From: Bacteroidales bacterium
GTDB lineage: Bacteria; Bacteroidota; Bacteroidia; Bacteroidales; UBA932
DNA length: 56,705 nucleotides
Reading direction: 5' to 3'
Assembly: GCA_017549145.1 (NCBI GenBank)
Contig: JAFYVM010000026.1
Coordinates: forward strand, 1 to 56,705
The notes under the pieces were generated by a model, which searched no databases, had not been told where the DNA came from, and saw only the letters and a list, made by a program, of their open reading frames with translations. Positions within the stretch are counted from its first letter, which is position 1; every line of letters starts with the position of its first letter. Shown here in pieces: positions 1 to 8,004 of the stretch. The position numbers and the translations under genes were made by a program.

Positions 1-72
1 GGTGCCACCAGGAATCGAACCGGGGACCCAAGGATTGTCAGTCCTTTGCTCTACCAACTGAGCGATGGCACC
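1..72 (-). tRNA. tRNA-Val (anticodon GAC)
   Basis: Read on the minus strand, the segment folds as a complete cloverleaf. The acceptor stem is GGTGCCA/TGGCACC, the D-arm carries TCAGTTGGTAGAGC, and the anticodon stem AAGGA/TCCTT encloses the loop CTGACAA with anticodon GAC, which reads GUC/GUU valine codons. The T-arm contains GGTTCGATTCC. The 3' end falls exactly on the window edge, so the discriminator base and any CCA lie outside. Confidence 0.93.
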
Positions 73-202
73 AGATTTAGTTTAGAACTACCCTATCTTT
101 CGATTGGGATTGCAAAGGTAGACATTTTTTCTGAACCTGCAAATTTTTCTTTACAATTTTTCAAAAAAAATATCAAAAAGGACTTTTTTGCCCTGTAAAT
201 TT

Positions 203-210
203 GTATCTTC
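203..210 (+). promoter_or_regulatory. Possible -7 box of priA promoter
   Basis: TATCTTCG is one mismatch from the Bacteroidetes -7 consensus TAnnTTTG and lies 8 nt before the chosen priA ATG. No good TTTG is seen 19-20 nt upstream, so the call is weak. It overlaps the upstream TTG codon at 201, which argues against that TTG being the start. Confidence 0.35.
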
Positions 211-218
211 GCAAAGAT

Positions 219-2468
219 ATGGATGGAGGAAGATATATTTCTGTAATTCTCCCGCTCAAATTAGAGTGGGAGCCTTGCTATTATATTGATTCATCTGACG
301 TCATCGAGGTTGGAAAAAGAGTCCGCGTGAAGTTCGCAGGAAAGGAATATGTGGGAGTTGTCAGCGGAGTTGATATTACACCTGACATCGCTGCATCCAA
401 AATTCAGAGTATCATTTCCGTTGAAGCAACGATGGAAAAGATTCGCACTGAAGAGATTCAATTATGGCGTAGAGTAGCAGAATATTATCTCTGCACTGTA
501 GGTGAAGTCTATAAAGCAGCCTACCCTAGCAGCAAGATCAACCTCGAGGAGGCACGAGCTGAGGCTAAGAAGAAAGCAATCCAGAGAAGAATAAAACTTG
601 TCGGTCTCATCACCAAGCGTATCCTGACACTTCAAGACAGACTCCTGAAAAAGGAATCACAGCTGAAGAAATCCCAGGCAACTGGCAAAATCAATAAGAC
701 TCAGGTAAAACTGCAAGCTGATATTGAAAGGATATCAGAGGATATAAACAAAGCACAGATTGCACTCGAAGCAGCACAGAGAAATGCAGAAGCCGCCAAG
801 GCGGGACTAAACCTCAACGAAATTCCACTACCTAAATGCTTGGTTCAGCTCACTGAAGCACAGCAGAACGCATACGGAAATATCATCAAGGGATTTGAGA
901 GAGGGAAACCTGTAATGCTTCACGGCGCAACTGGATCAGGAAAGACAGAAATCTACATCAAGGCTGCCCACAAAGCATTATCAGAAGGCAAGAATGTCCT
1001 ATATCTTGTACCTGAAATTGCTCTAAGCCGTCAACTCGAAGACAGGCTTTATGAGCATTTCGAGGACAGACTTATGATTTTCCATTCCGGAGAATCTGCT
1101 GCATCAAAGCGCAATATCGCAGAAATCATCCGCACACAGGAAGGCTCAAACGGCAATTACATCCTTCTCGGAACACGCTCATCACTATTCCTGCCGCATC
1201 ATAACCTCGGACTGATCATTGTCGATGAGGAGCATGATAGTTCATATAAACAAGACTCCCCTGCTCCACGCTATAACGGTAGGGATACAGCATTGATCCT
1301 GCACCAGATCCAAGGAGCCGACATCCTGCTTGGATCTGCAACGCCATCACTTGAAGAAATATATAACTGCCTTAGCGGCAGACATATAAAAGTAGATCTC
1401 ACAGAACGATACCATGGTTCTGAGGATGCCGAAATTGAAATCATTGATACTAAGGCTGAAAGACGCAAGAATGGAATGATAGGCAACTTCTCGCGCATTT
1501 TGATCGGCCATATCAATGACGCGCTGACAAGCGGAGGTCAAGTTCTGATTCTACGTGCGCGAAGAGCATGGGCAACAGCCTTGCAATGCGAAAACTGTGG
1601 AGAAATCCAGAAATGTCCTCGCTGCAATGTAAGTCTAAGTTTCCATAAGGCAACCGGACAGCAGAAATGCCATTATTGCGGACAAACCATTACCCATAGT
1701 GGTAACTGCAACAAATGCGGCGGCACATTGATACCTCTCGGGGCAGGAACACAGAAGATTGAGGAAGAGGCAGCGCAGCTCTTCCCTAATGCGCGTATAG
1801 CAAGACTTGACAGCGACACAGCCCAAAACAAGACATACGAAAAGCAGACAATCCGAAACTTTGCCAAAGGCGAAATCGACATCTTGATAGGAACTCAAAT
1901 TGTCACAAAAGGCTTTGATTTCGAGAACCTTAACCTGGTTGCTGTGATTGCAGCTGACTCACTTTTGGGCATACAGGATTTCCGTGCAGATGAGAAGACT
2001 CTGCAGCTGCTGGAACAGTTCCGTGGAAGAAGCGGAAGACGTTCAGAAAAGGGCACGTTCATCATCCAGACTGCCCAACCGGAACATCCTATATATCAAA
2101 ATCTTAAGACAAACAGTTCAAAAGACTATAGCCTGCAGCTACTTGAAGAGAGGAAAGACTTTAACTTCCCGCCATTCTGCAGAATCATTGAATTAACTTT
2201 AAGAGACAGCAATGAAAAGAGAGCGTATGCTATGTCCTTCAAGCTAGCAGAACAGCTCAGTAACATTTTCTCGTTAGAAACACTTACAGGACCATACCAA
2301 CCTGCAATTGATAAGATTGAGAATGAGCATATATGGAAATTTAGAGTAAATTTGCCGAAGAATAAGGTTCTCAACGCGAATAAGCAAAAACTAACACAGG
2401 CAATCAGCGACTTCGAAAAGAACAACAGATACACCGGACACATTACCCTTAATGTCGATCCGATATAA
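219..2468 (+). CDS. priA: Primosomal protein N' (PriA helicase)
   Basis: PriA is the 3'-5' superfamily 2 helicase that reloads the replisome at stalled forks. The N-terminal DNA-binding region (ISVILPLKLEWEPCYY) is followed by a charged coiled-coil-like stretch at about residues 110-200, Walker A in HGATGSGKTEIY at about 235-246, and the DEEH box in IIVDEEHDSSYKQ. A cysteine-rich zinc region at about 455-505 holds CENC, CPRC, CHYC and CNKC pairs, and a helicase C-terminal lobe contains GTQIVTKGFDFENL. I chose ATG 219 because the in-frame TTG at 201 overlaps the likely promoter, and PriA homologues begin just before the VILPL motif. The protein is 749 aa. A PqqD-like gene follows after 22 nt and may be cotranscribed. 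Confidence 0.95.
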   Translation: MDGGRYISVILPLKLEWEPCYYIDSSDVIEVGKRVRVKFAGKEYVGVVSGVDITPDIAASKIQSIISVEATMEKIRTEEIQLWRRVAEYYLCTVGEVYKAAYPSSKINLEEARAEAKKKAIQRRIKLVGLITKRILTLQDRLLKKESQLKKSQATGKINKTQVKLQADIERISEDINKAQIALEAAQRNAEAAKAGLNLNEIPLPKCLVQLTEAQQNAYGNIIKGFERGKPVMLHGATGSGKTEIYIKAAHKALSEGKNVLYLVPEIALSRQLEDRLYEHFEDRLMIFHSGESAASKRNIAEIIRTQEGSNGNYILLGTRSSLFLPHHNLGLIIVDEEHDSSYKQDSPAPRYNGRDTALILHQIQGADILLGSATPSLEEIYNCLSGRHIKVDLTERYHGSEDAEIEIIDTKAERRKNGMIGNFSRILIGHINDALTSGGQVLILRARRAWATALQCENCGEIQKCPRCNVSLSFHKATGQQKCHYCGQTITHSGNCNKCGGTLIPLGAGTQKIEEEAAQLFPNARIARLDSDTAQNKTYEKQTIRNFAKGEIDILIGTQIVTKGFDFENLNLVAVIAADSLLGIQDFRADEKTLQLLEQFRGRSGRRSEKGTFIIQTAQPEHPIYQNLKTNSSKDYSLQLLEERKDFNFPPFCRIIELTLRDSNEKRAYAMSFKLAEQLSNIFSLETLTGPYQPAIDKIENEHIWKFRVNLPKNKVLNANKQKLTQAISDFEKNNRYTGHITLNVDPI

Positions 2469-2490
2469 TATTGAATTACAATAAAATAAC

Positions 2491-2757
2491 ATGAAAATTA
2501 AAGAAGGATTCGTACTTCGCCAGATGTGCGGAGAAAACATTGTAGCAGGCGAAGGCCTCCAGAACATAAACTTTAACAAACTGCTATCGCTAAACGAAAG
2601 CGCAGCATACCTCTGGCAAGAACTTGTGGGTAAAGAATTCACCCAGGAAGAAATGGCAGAGCTGCTCATCGCACGCTATGGTATCGACAAGCAGCTCGCA
2701 ATGACTGACTCAGGCAACCTTATGAATGCCTGGGTAAACGCTGGAGTAGCAGAATAA
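2491..2757 (+). CDS. PqqD-family small protein (orphan)
   Basis: This 88-aa protein has the PqqD-type winged-helix layout: an N-terminal beta portion (GFVLRQMCGENIVAGEG), then the typical LLSLNESAAYLWQEL helix, FTQEEMAELLIARYGID, and a final helix ending in WVNAGV. PqqD and its relatives bind precursor peptides for radical SAM enzymes and form the RiPP recognition fold. No radical SAM-SPASM maturase or precursor peptide is adjacent, so the partner is unknown. Short PqqD-like orphans of this kind are frequent in Bacteroidales. It lies 22 nt after priA and abuts the convergent glycerophosphodiesterase gene with no gap between the two stop codons. Confidence 0.8.
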   Translation: MKIKEGFVLRQMCGENIVAGEGLQNINFNKLLSLNESAAYLWQELVGKEFTQEEMAELLIARYGIDKQLAMTDSGNLMNAWVNAGVAE

Positions 2758-3564
2758 TTATCTCGCCTTCTTTTCCTTCACTCCCATCTGATGAAGGACC
2801 TGACGTACAAGTAGAGGATTATCCGTGGTGATCTGGTCAACGCCAAGCTCAACCATCTTACGGATGTCCTCTTCTTTATTTACTGTCCAGGTATTGATAC
2901 TCATACCATTAGCACGAGCTCGTTCGATCATCTTACGATTGTGTTTCAAAACAGTATATCTGATATCGATACCATTTATACCACTTTTGATGAGATCATC
3001 CGGATTTGCATCTCTCTCAAGATACTGGATTGTAAAACCTGGAGCAAGTCTAGCAAACTCATTACACACATGTCTGCTGAATGCAATGAACATTACTCTC
3101 TGAGGATCGAAAAGGCCAAACTCCTTCAACTTCTTGATACTAGCTTTGACAGCCTTGGTCTCAACTTTACGAGTTGTATGAGACTTTAACTCATACACCA
3201 ACATTGTCTCTGGTGACTTCAAAGCCTGCTCCAAATACTCGTCAATAGTAGGAATTGACTCACCATTACTCAAGCGATAGTATTCAAGATCTTTAGCGCG
3301 AGTATTCTCAATATATCTTCCATTGATCTTTCTATCATGAAAAACGAGAAGCACGCCATCCTTTGTCATATTGACATCAAACTCAGTTCCCCAGAAATCA
3401 TTCTTCTGAGCCTGTTCAATCGATGCAATTGAATTCTTCGCTCCAGCCTCTCCACAATTCCAGAAACCTCTGTGAGCTACGATAGCCACTTCTCTTTCCT
3501 GTGCAAAAGCATCAGCGATTGACAAACTTGCCAATACTGCGAGAGTAAATAAAATCTTTCTCAT
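2758..3564 (-). CDS. Glycerophosphodiester phosphodiesterase, secreted
   Basis: This GDPD-family enzyme is expected to hydrolyse glycerophosphodiesters to glycerol-3-phosphate and an alcohol. A cleavable signal peptide covers about residues 1-21 (hydrophobic core then DAFAQ), which implies a periplasmic location. Family motifs are visible: VAHRGFWN (HRG at 31-33), FWGTEFDVNMTKDGVLLVFHD (metal-binding Glu and Asp, and the second His), YELKSH, and ITDNP near the C-terminus. The length of 268 aa fits a single GDPD domain. The gene starts 8 nt after the tex stop codon and is probably the last gene of a clc-tex-gdpd transcript. Substrate preference cannot be read from the sequence. Confidence 0.9.
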   Translation of the reverse strand: MRKILFTLAVLASLSIADAFAQEREVAIVAHRGFWNCGEAGAKNSIASIEQAQKNDFWGTEFDVNMTKDGVLLVFHDRKINGRYIENTRAKDLEYYRLSNGESIPTIDEYLEQALKSPETMLVYELKSHTTRKVETKAVKASIKKLKEFGLFDPQRVMFIAFSRHVCNEFARLAPGFTIQYLERDANPDDLIKSGINGIDIRYTVLKHNRKMIERARANGMSINTWTVNKEEDIRKMVELGVDQITTDNPLLVRQVLHQMGVKEKKAR

Positions 3565-3572
3565 ATCATTAA

Positions 3573-5708
3573 TTATTTGATTAGTCTTAAGCCTATTCTT
3601 CCGCGTTCCATATCCACTGAAACCACAGCCACCTTCACCTGTTGGTGCAATTTCACCACCTTTGACGGATCCGCCATACCTTTCACACCCATCTGAGATG
3701 CATGGATTAGTCCGTTCTGCTTGATTCCGATGTCAACAAACGCACCGAAAGCAGTAATATTCGTAACTATACCAGGAAGTTCCATACCTGTAACCAAGTC
3801 CTCCATAGACTTGATATCCTGGCAGAACTCAAACTCCTGTGCAGACTCTCGAGGATCGCGACCTGGTTTCTTCAACTCGTTGATGATGTCATTGATGGTT
3901 GGAAGTCCAAATTCCTTGGTAACATATTTTGACGGCTCAATCTTCTGGCACATATCTGCATTTCCCACAAGATCCTTAGTCGATATCCCAAGATCCTTTG
4001 CCATGGCTGCAACGATATGATATGACTCAGGATGCACTGCAGAATTATCCAATGGGTCTGCTGCATCTGTAATTCTGAGGAAGCCCGCACACTGTTCGAA
4101 AGCCTTTCCACCAAGTCTCTTTACCTTCAACAGATCCTTACGGGACTTATATGGACCATTCTCTGAACGGTACTCTACAATATTCTCAGCAAGTGCCGGT
4201 CCGATACCGGAAACATAGCTTAGAAGATAGCTGCTGGCCGTATTAAGATTCACACCGACACTATTCACGCAGCTCTCCACTGTCGTATCAAGTTTCTCTT
4301 TAAGGAGAGTCTGATCCACATCATGCTGATACTGTCCCACTCCGAGAGATTTAGGATCAATCTTCACAAGTTCTGCAAGAGGGTCCATCAGACGACGGCC
4401 GATCGACACTGCACCGCGCACTGTAACGTCATACTCCGGGAACTCTGCACGAGCAACATCTGAAGCAGAATATATAGAAGCGCCATCCTCGCTGACAGTA
4501 AACACACGCACTCCTTTAGGCAGCGGAACCCTTTTGATAAAGTCCTCTGTCTCCCTGCTTGCAGTACCATTTCCAATAGCGATTACCTCTATTTTGTATT
4601 TATTTACGAGGTTCGAAACAGTCTGGATTGACTTCACTTTCTCGCTTACAGGCGGATGCGGGAAGATAGCCTCGTTATAGAGAAGGTTACCCTGCTCATC
4701 AAGACAAACCACCTTACATCCAGTTCTGAATCCCGGGTCAATTGCAAGGGTTCTTTTCTGTCCTACCGGTGGAGCAAGAAGCAGCTGACGAAGATTCTCA
4801 CCGAAGATTCTGATAGACTCAATATCAGCCTTTTCCTTAGCCTCTTTCAACACCTCATTCGAGATAGAAGGCTCAATCAGACGCTTGAATGCATCATCAA
4901 AAGCCATGTGCATCTGCTCAGCCAATGGAGCTGCCGGATAACGTCTTTCCTGACAGAAATCGTAATATATCTTCTTTCCGCATTTCTCTGGGTCAGCATC
5001 GATCTTTAGAGTGATGTAACCCTCCTCCTCTGCTCTTAAAGCAGCAAGAAGTCTGTGCGGTGCTACCCTGTCTATAGAGTCTGAAAAATCGAAGTAGTTC
5101 CTATACTTTGCAGCCTCAGGCTCATTGGCTTTCTTTGTCGTCTTAGCCACTACCCTTCTGGTCTTGAAGATCTGCCTTACTGTCTCACGAACTGATGCAG
5201 TCTCACTAAGACGCTCGGCAATAATATCTCGCGCACCTGCAAGGGCCTCATCAACTGAGGTCACCTTATCGTTGAGATACTTCTTAGCCTCCTGAGCAGG
5301 ATCCACCAGCTGCACATCGAACATCCTGTCAGCAAGTGGCTGAAGTCCAGCCTCCTTTGCAACTGTTGCACGAGTGCGACGCTTTGGCTTATACGGAAGG
5401 TAGATATCTTCCAGTTCCCTTGCCTCAACGCAATTCTCAATCTGCTTTTTAAGCTGATCAGTAAGAGCTCCTGCTGCTGAAATATTCTCAATAACCGTGG
5501 ATTTTCTTTTCTCCATTTCAGAGAACACGTCAGACCAATGGCGAATCTCTGCGATTGCCACCTCATCCAAACCCCCTGTGCGTTCTTTACGATATCTGCT
5601 GATAAAAGGAATTGTTGCCCCGTCTTCAAAAAGATTTATACAATTTTCCACCTGCCAATCCTTGATCTGCAGGCGCTGGGCTATACTTTTGATATAGATT
5701 TGATTCAT
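3573..5708 (-). CDS. tex: Tex-family RNA-binding transcription accessory protein
   Basis: Tex proteins are conserved nucleic-acid-binding factors linked to transcription and RNA turnover. In order, the protein shows the Tex N-terminal helical region with FISRYRKERTGGLDE at about residues 35-49, the YqgF/RNase H-like domain (TLAIDPGFRTGCKVVCLD), paired helix-hairpin-helix segments (VSGIGPALAENIVEYR and LKVKRLGGKAFEQCAGFLRI), and a C-terminal S1 domain from about 636 (LPGIVTNITAFGAFVDIG). At 711 aa it is slightly shorter than the E. coli homologue. It begins 6 nt after the ClC gene stop, which suggests cotranscription. The cellular role in Bacteroidales is not established. Confidence 0.95.
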   Translation of the reverse strand: MNQIYIKSIAQRLQIKDWQVENCINLFEDGATIPFISRYRKERTGGLDEVAIAEIRHWSDVFSEMEKRKSTVIENISAAGALTDQLKKQIENCVEARELEDIYLPYKPKRRTRATVAKEAGLQPLADRMFDVQLVDPAQEAKKYLNDKVTSVDEALAGARDIIAERLSETASVRETVRQIFKTRRVVAKTTKKANEPEAAKYRNYFDFSDSIDRVAPHRLLAALRAEEEGYITLKIDADPEKCGKKIYYDFCQERRYPAAPLAEQMHMAFDDAFKRLIEPSISNEVLKEAKEKADIESIRIFGENLRQLLLAPPVGQKRTLAIDPGFRTGCKVVCLDEQGNLLYNEAIFPHPPVSEKVKSIQTVSNLVNKYKIEVIAIGNGTASRETEDFIKRVPLPKGVRVFTVSEDGASIYSASDVARAEFPEYDVTVRGAVSIGRRLMDPLAELVKIDPKSLGVGQYQHDVDQTLLKEKLDTTVESCVNSVGVNLNTASSYLLSYVSGIGPALAENIVEYRSENGPYKSRKDLLKVKRLGGKAFEQCAGFLRITDAADPLDNSAVHPESYHIVAAMAKDLGISTKDLVGNADMCQKIEPSKYVTKEFGLPTINDIINELKKPGRDPRESAQEFEFCQDIKSMEDLVTGMELPGIVTNITAFGAFVDIGIKQNGLIHASQMGVKGMADPSKVVKLHQQVKVAVVSVDMERGRIGLRLIK

Positions 5709-5714
5709 AATGAA

Positions 5715-7502
5715 TTAGTCGTGTGATACCTGCTTAAGCTGGGTACGATAAGCAGAGAATATCTTAGATTTTGAGACAAAACCAAGGTAGGTTCTGTCAT
5801 GCTCCACAACCGGCAGGTTCCACGCTCCCGTGATTTCAAACTTCTTCATCACACTATCCATCTTTTCGTCAACGTAGACGTAGGCTGGAGCGGATTTCAT
5901 ATAATTGTACACATGCTGAGTGTTGTAGAGTTCCACTGTAAACATATCACGGCGTATGTCCTCCAGAGAAACATACCCCTGGAAGTGTTTGCGTGAATCC
6001 ACCACTGGGAAGATATTTCTGTTGGATTCTGCGACTACCTGCACCAACTCCCCAAGGGTTGCATCGATTCGGATGGTACCGAAGTCGGCCTCCACAAGAT
6101 CATTTGTCTTAAGCAGAGTAAGCACAGCCTGGTCACTGTCGTGAGTCAGGAGTTCACCCTTCTTGGCAATTCGTTTAGTATAGATAGAATATGGCTCCAC
6201 CATACGGGTTACTCCGTAAGAAATGGTAGAGGTAAGGATAAGAGGAATAAGAAGTTCATATCCTCCAGAAATCTCTGCTATCAGGAAGATCGCAGTCATT
6301 GGCGCCTGCATCACACCAGCCATCAGACCAGCCATTCCAACTAGCACAAAGTTCTGTTCAGGCACGAGAGAAGGGCCACCAATAAGATTAATAGTGCGGG
6401 AAATTACAAATCCGGCAATTGCACCGATGAAAAGCGTTGGACCAAAAGTTCCTCCGACACCTCCTCCTGCATTAGTAAAGGACATTGAGAACACCTTCAA
6501 CAACAGAATCATCAAGAAGAAAATAGGAACTGACCACGAACTGTTCATAAAGAAAGCCAGAACTGTCTGTCCTTCAAAATCTATGACTCCACCATTCAGG
6601 AGTTCATGCAGATGACCATATCCTTCACCATAAAGAGGTGGAAAAAGGAAGATCAGAAGACCTAGGCAGAAAGCAGAAAGTGCCCATCTGACAAGAGGTC
6701 TTTGTATACTGCGAATCTTATCTTCAAGCCAAAGAGTGGTTCTGGTAAAGTACACCGAAAATGCAGCACAAAACAAGCCAAGAATCACATAGAACGGCAT
6801 ATTTCCCATCGAAAACGGAGAAAGCGTACATTCAAACGGAAGTTCCTGTCCCAGGAAAATGTACGATACCACTGTTGCCGAAATAGTAGAAAGCAAGAGT
6901 GGAAGAATTGATGACATCGAGATGTTAAAGAGAAGGATCTCCAATGTAAAGAGAACTCCCGCCAGAGGAGCCTTGAAGATTCCTGCCACCGCACCGGCTG
7001 CTCCACATCCAAGAAGGATGGTCATATTCTTATACGAAAGTCCCATGTATCTTGCTACATTGGAACCGATTGCTGCACCAGTGTATACAATCGGGGCCTC
7101 TGCTCCCACCGAACCTCCGAATCCGATGGTCACTGACGATGCTGCGACTGATGACCACATATTATGTGGCTTGATCTTGGACTCATTCTTAGAGACTGCC
7201 ACCAGCACCTTAGTCACTCCGTGTCCAATGTTGTCCTTGATGACATATTTGACCAAAAGCATCGCTATGAGCATACCGATGCCGGGATAGATAAGGTACA
7301 GGTAGTTGTATGCCTCTGAATCGAACCACGAAATCAGTCCGTGATGAATGAATTCTACTGCAGATTTAAGAATAACCGCAGCGAATCCGCATGCCACACC
7401 CACGAAAAGTGAAAGGATGAGCACCACATTCTTCTCAGGCAACATCTTTAAAAGATGCCTGAGAGGAGCGAGGATATCCTTGACTATAAATCGTCTTTTC
7501 AT
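5715..7502 (-). CDS. ClC-family chloride channel/transporter with CBS pair
   Basis: This 595-aa inner-membrane protein belongs to the ClC anion channel or H+/Cl- exchanger family. It has about ten to twelve hydrophobic helices up to residue ~430. The selectivity and gating motifs are recognisable: FGGSVGAEAP, with Glu135 in the place of the gating glutamate of GREGP, and GGGVGGTFGPTLFIGA. Two CBS domains occupy about residues 455-590 (ATLGELVQVVAESNRNIFPVVD and MKKFEITGAWNLPVVEHDRTYLGFVS). Retention of the glutamate leaves an exchanger mechanism possible. The gene opens a run with tex and the glycerophosphodiesterase, and an intrinsic-terminator-like hairpin lies only 8 nt upstream of its ATG. 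Confidence 0.93.
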   Translation of the reverse strand: MKRRFIVKDILAPLRHLLKMLPEKNVVLILSLFVGVACGFAAVILKSAVEFIHHGLISWFDSEAYNYLYLIYPGIGMLIAMLLVKYVIKDNIGHGVTKVLVAVSKNESKIKPHNMWSSVAASSVTIGFGGSVGAEAPIVYTGAAIGSNVARYMGLSYKNMTILLGCGAAGAVAGIFKAPLAGVLFTLEILLFNISMSSILPLLLSTISATVVSYIFLGQELPFECTLSPFSMGNMPFYVILGLFCAAFSVYFTRTTLWLEDKIRSIQRPLVRWALSAFCLGLLIFLFPPLYGEGYGHLHELLNGGVIDFEGQTVLAFFMNSSWSVPIFFLMILLLKVFSMSFTNAGGGVGGTFGPTLFIGAIAGFVISRTINLIGGPSLVPEQNFVLVGMAGLMAGVMQAPMTAIFLIAEISGGYELLIPLILTSTISYGVTRMVEPYSIYTKRIAKKGELLTHDSDQAVLTLLKTNDLVEADFGTIRIDATLGELVQVVAESNRNIFPVVDSRKHFQGYVSLEDIRRDMFTVELYNTQHVYNYMKSAPAYVYVDEKMDSVMKKFEITGAWNLPVVEHDRTYLGFVSKSKIFSAYRTQLKQVSHD

Positions 7503-7510
7503 AGATGCGC

Positions 7511-7540
7511 AAAAACCGACCGGAAGAAATCCGATCGGCT
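7511..7540 (-). terminator. Intrinsic terminator after the acidic protein gene
   Basis: On the minus strand the stem CCGATCGG/CCGGTCGG (one G-T pair, 7-nt loop) is followed by TTTTT. It terminates the upstream 113-aa gene, yet ends 8 nt before the clc start codon, so it could act as an attenuator for clc. Confidence 0.65.
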
Positions 7541-7559
7541 ATATAATGATTAGGTTAGA

Positions 7560-7901
7560 TTATTCTCCGTCGACTGAATCGTCATCTCCGTTTGAATACT
7601 GAGAAATGTTGTCGTCTGGAAGGCTGTCACCATCAGAGCCGTCAGAATCGTCATCTCCACCATCAAGCCAACGCTCCAAATCCTCTGCATCATCTGTCTT
7701 AACCTGAATCTTAACAAGATAGATTGCATCTGGAATTTCAACAGTCACTGCATAAAAACTTGTTCCATCTGGCTTATCATACTTTATTAGATCTGGGAAA
7801 TAGTCTGAATATCCCTTTGGATACTTCTCAGAGAATGCAGCAGCAACCTCATCTGACATATTCTCAAAGCTACAAACAGCTCTTCTTTTTATTGTTGACA
7901 T
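7560..7901 (-). CDS. Conserved hypothetical protein with acidic tail
   Basis: I cannot assign this 113-aa protein to a functional family. The N-terminal ~75 residues look like a compact globular domain (RAVCSFENMSDEVAAAFSEKYPKGY, then two beta-like stretches TSFYAVTVEIP and IYLVKIQVKTDD). The last ~35 residues are a low-complexity Asp/Ser/Gly tail, strongly acidic and likely disordered. There is no signal peptide or membrane segment, so a cytoplasmic protein is expected. It has its own terminator, and no promoter is obvious in the 100 bp upstream. The domain resembles short proteins seen in many Bacteroidales, but that comparison is from memory. Confidence 0.75.
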   Translation of the reverse strand: MSTIKRRAVCSFENMSDEVAAAFSEKYPKGYSDYFPDLIKYDKPDGTSFYAVTVEIPDAIYLVKIQVKTDDAEDLERWLDGGDDDSDGSDGDSLPDDNISQYSNGDDDSVDGE

Positions 7902-8004
7902 ATTCTATTTTTATTTATTCTTGTTTCACTTAAATCTGGGTGCAAGTGTAGGACATTTTTTTTAATTGAGCAACACTGACAGCAGATTTTTTACAGAAAA
8001 TTTA

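Noticed and set aside
201-218. TTG 201 as priA start
   Set aside because: It lies at the likely -7 box and adds six residues not expected before the VILPL motif; ATG 219 fits better.
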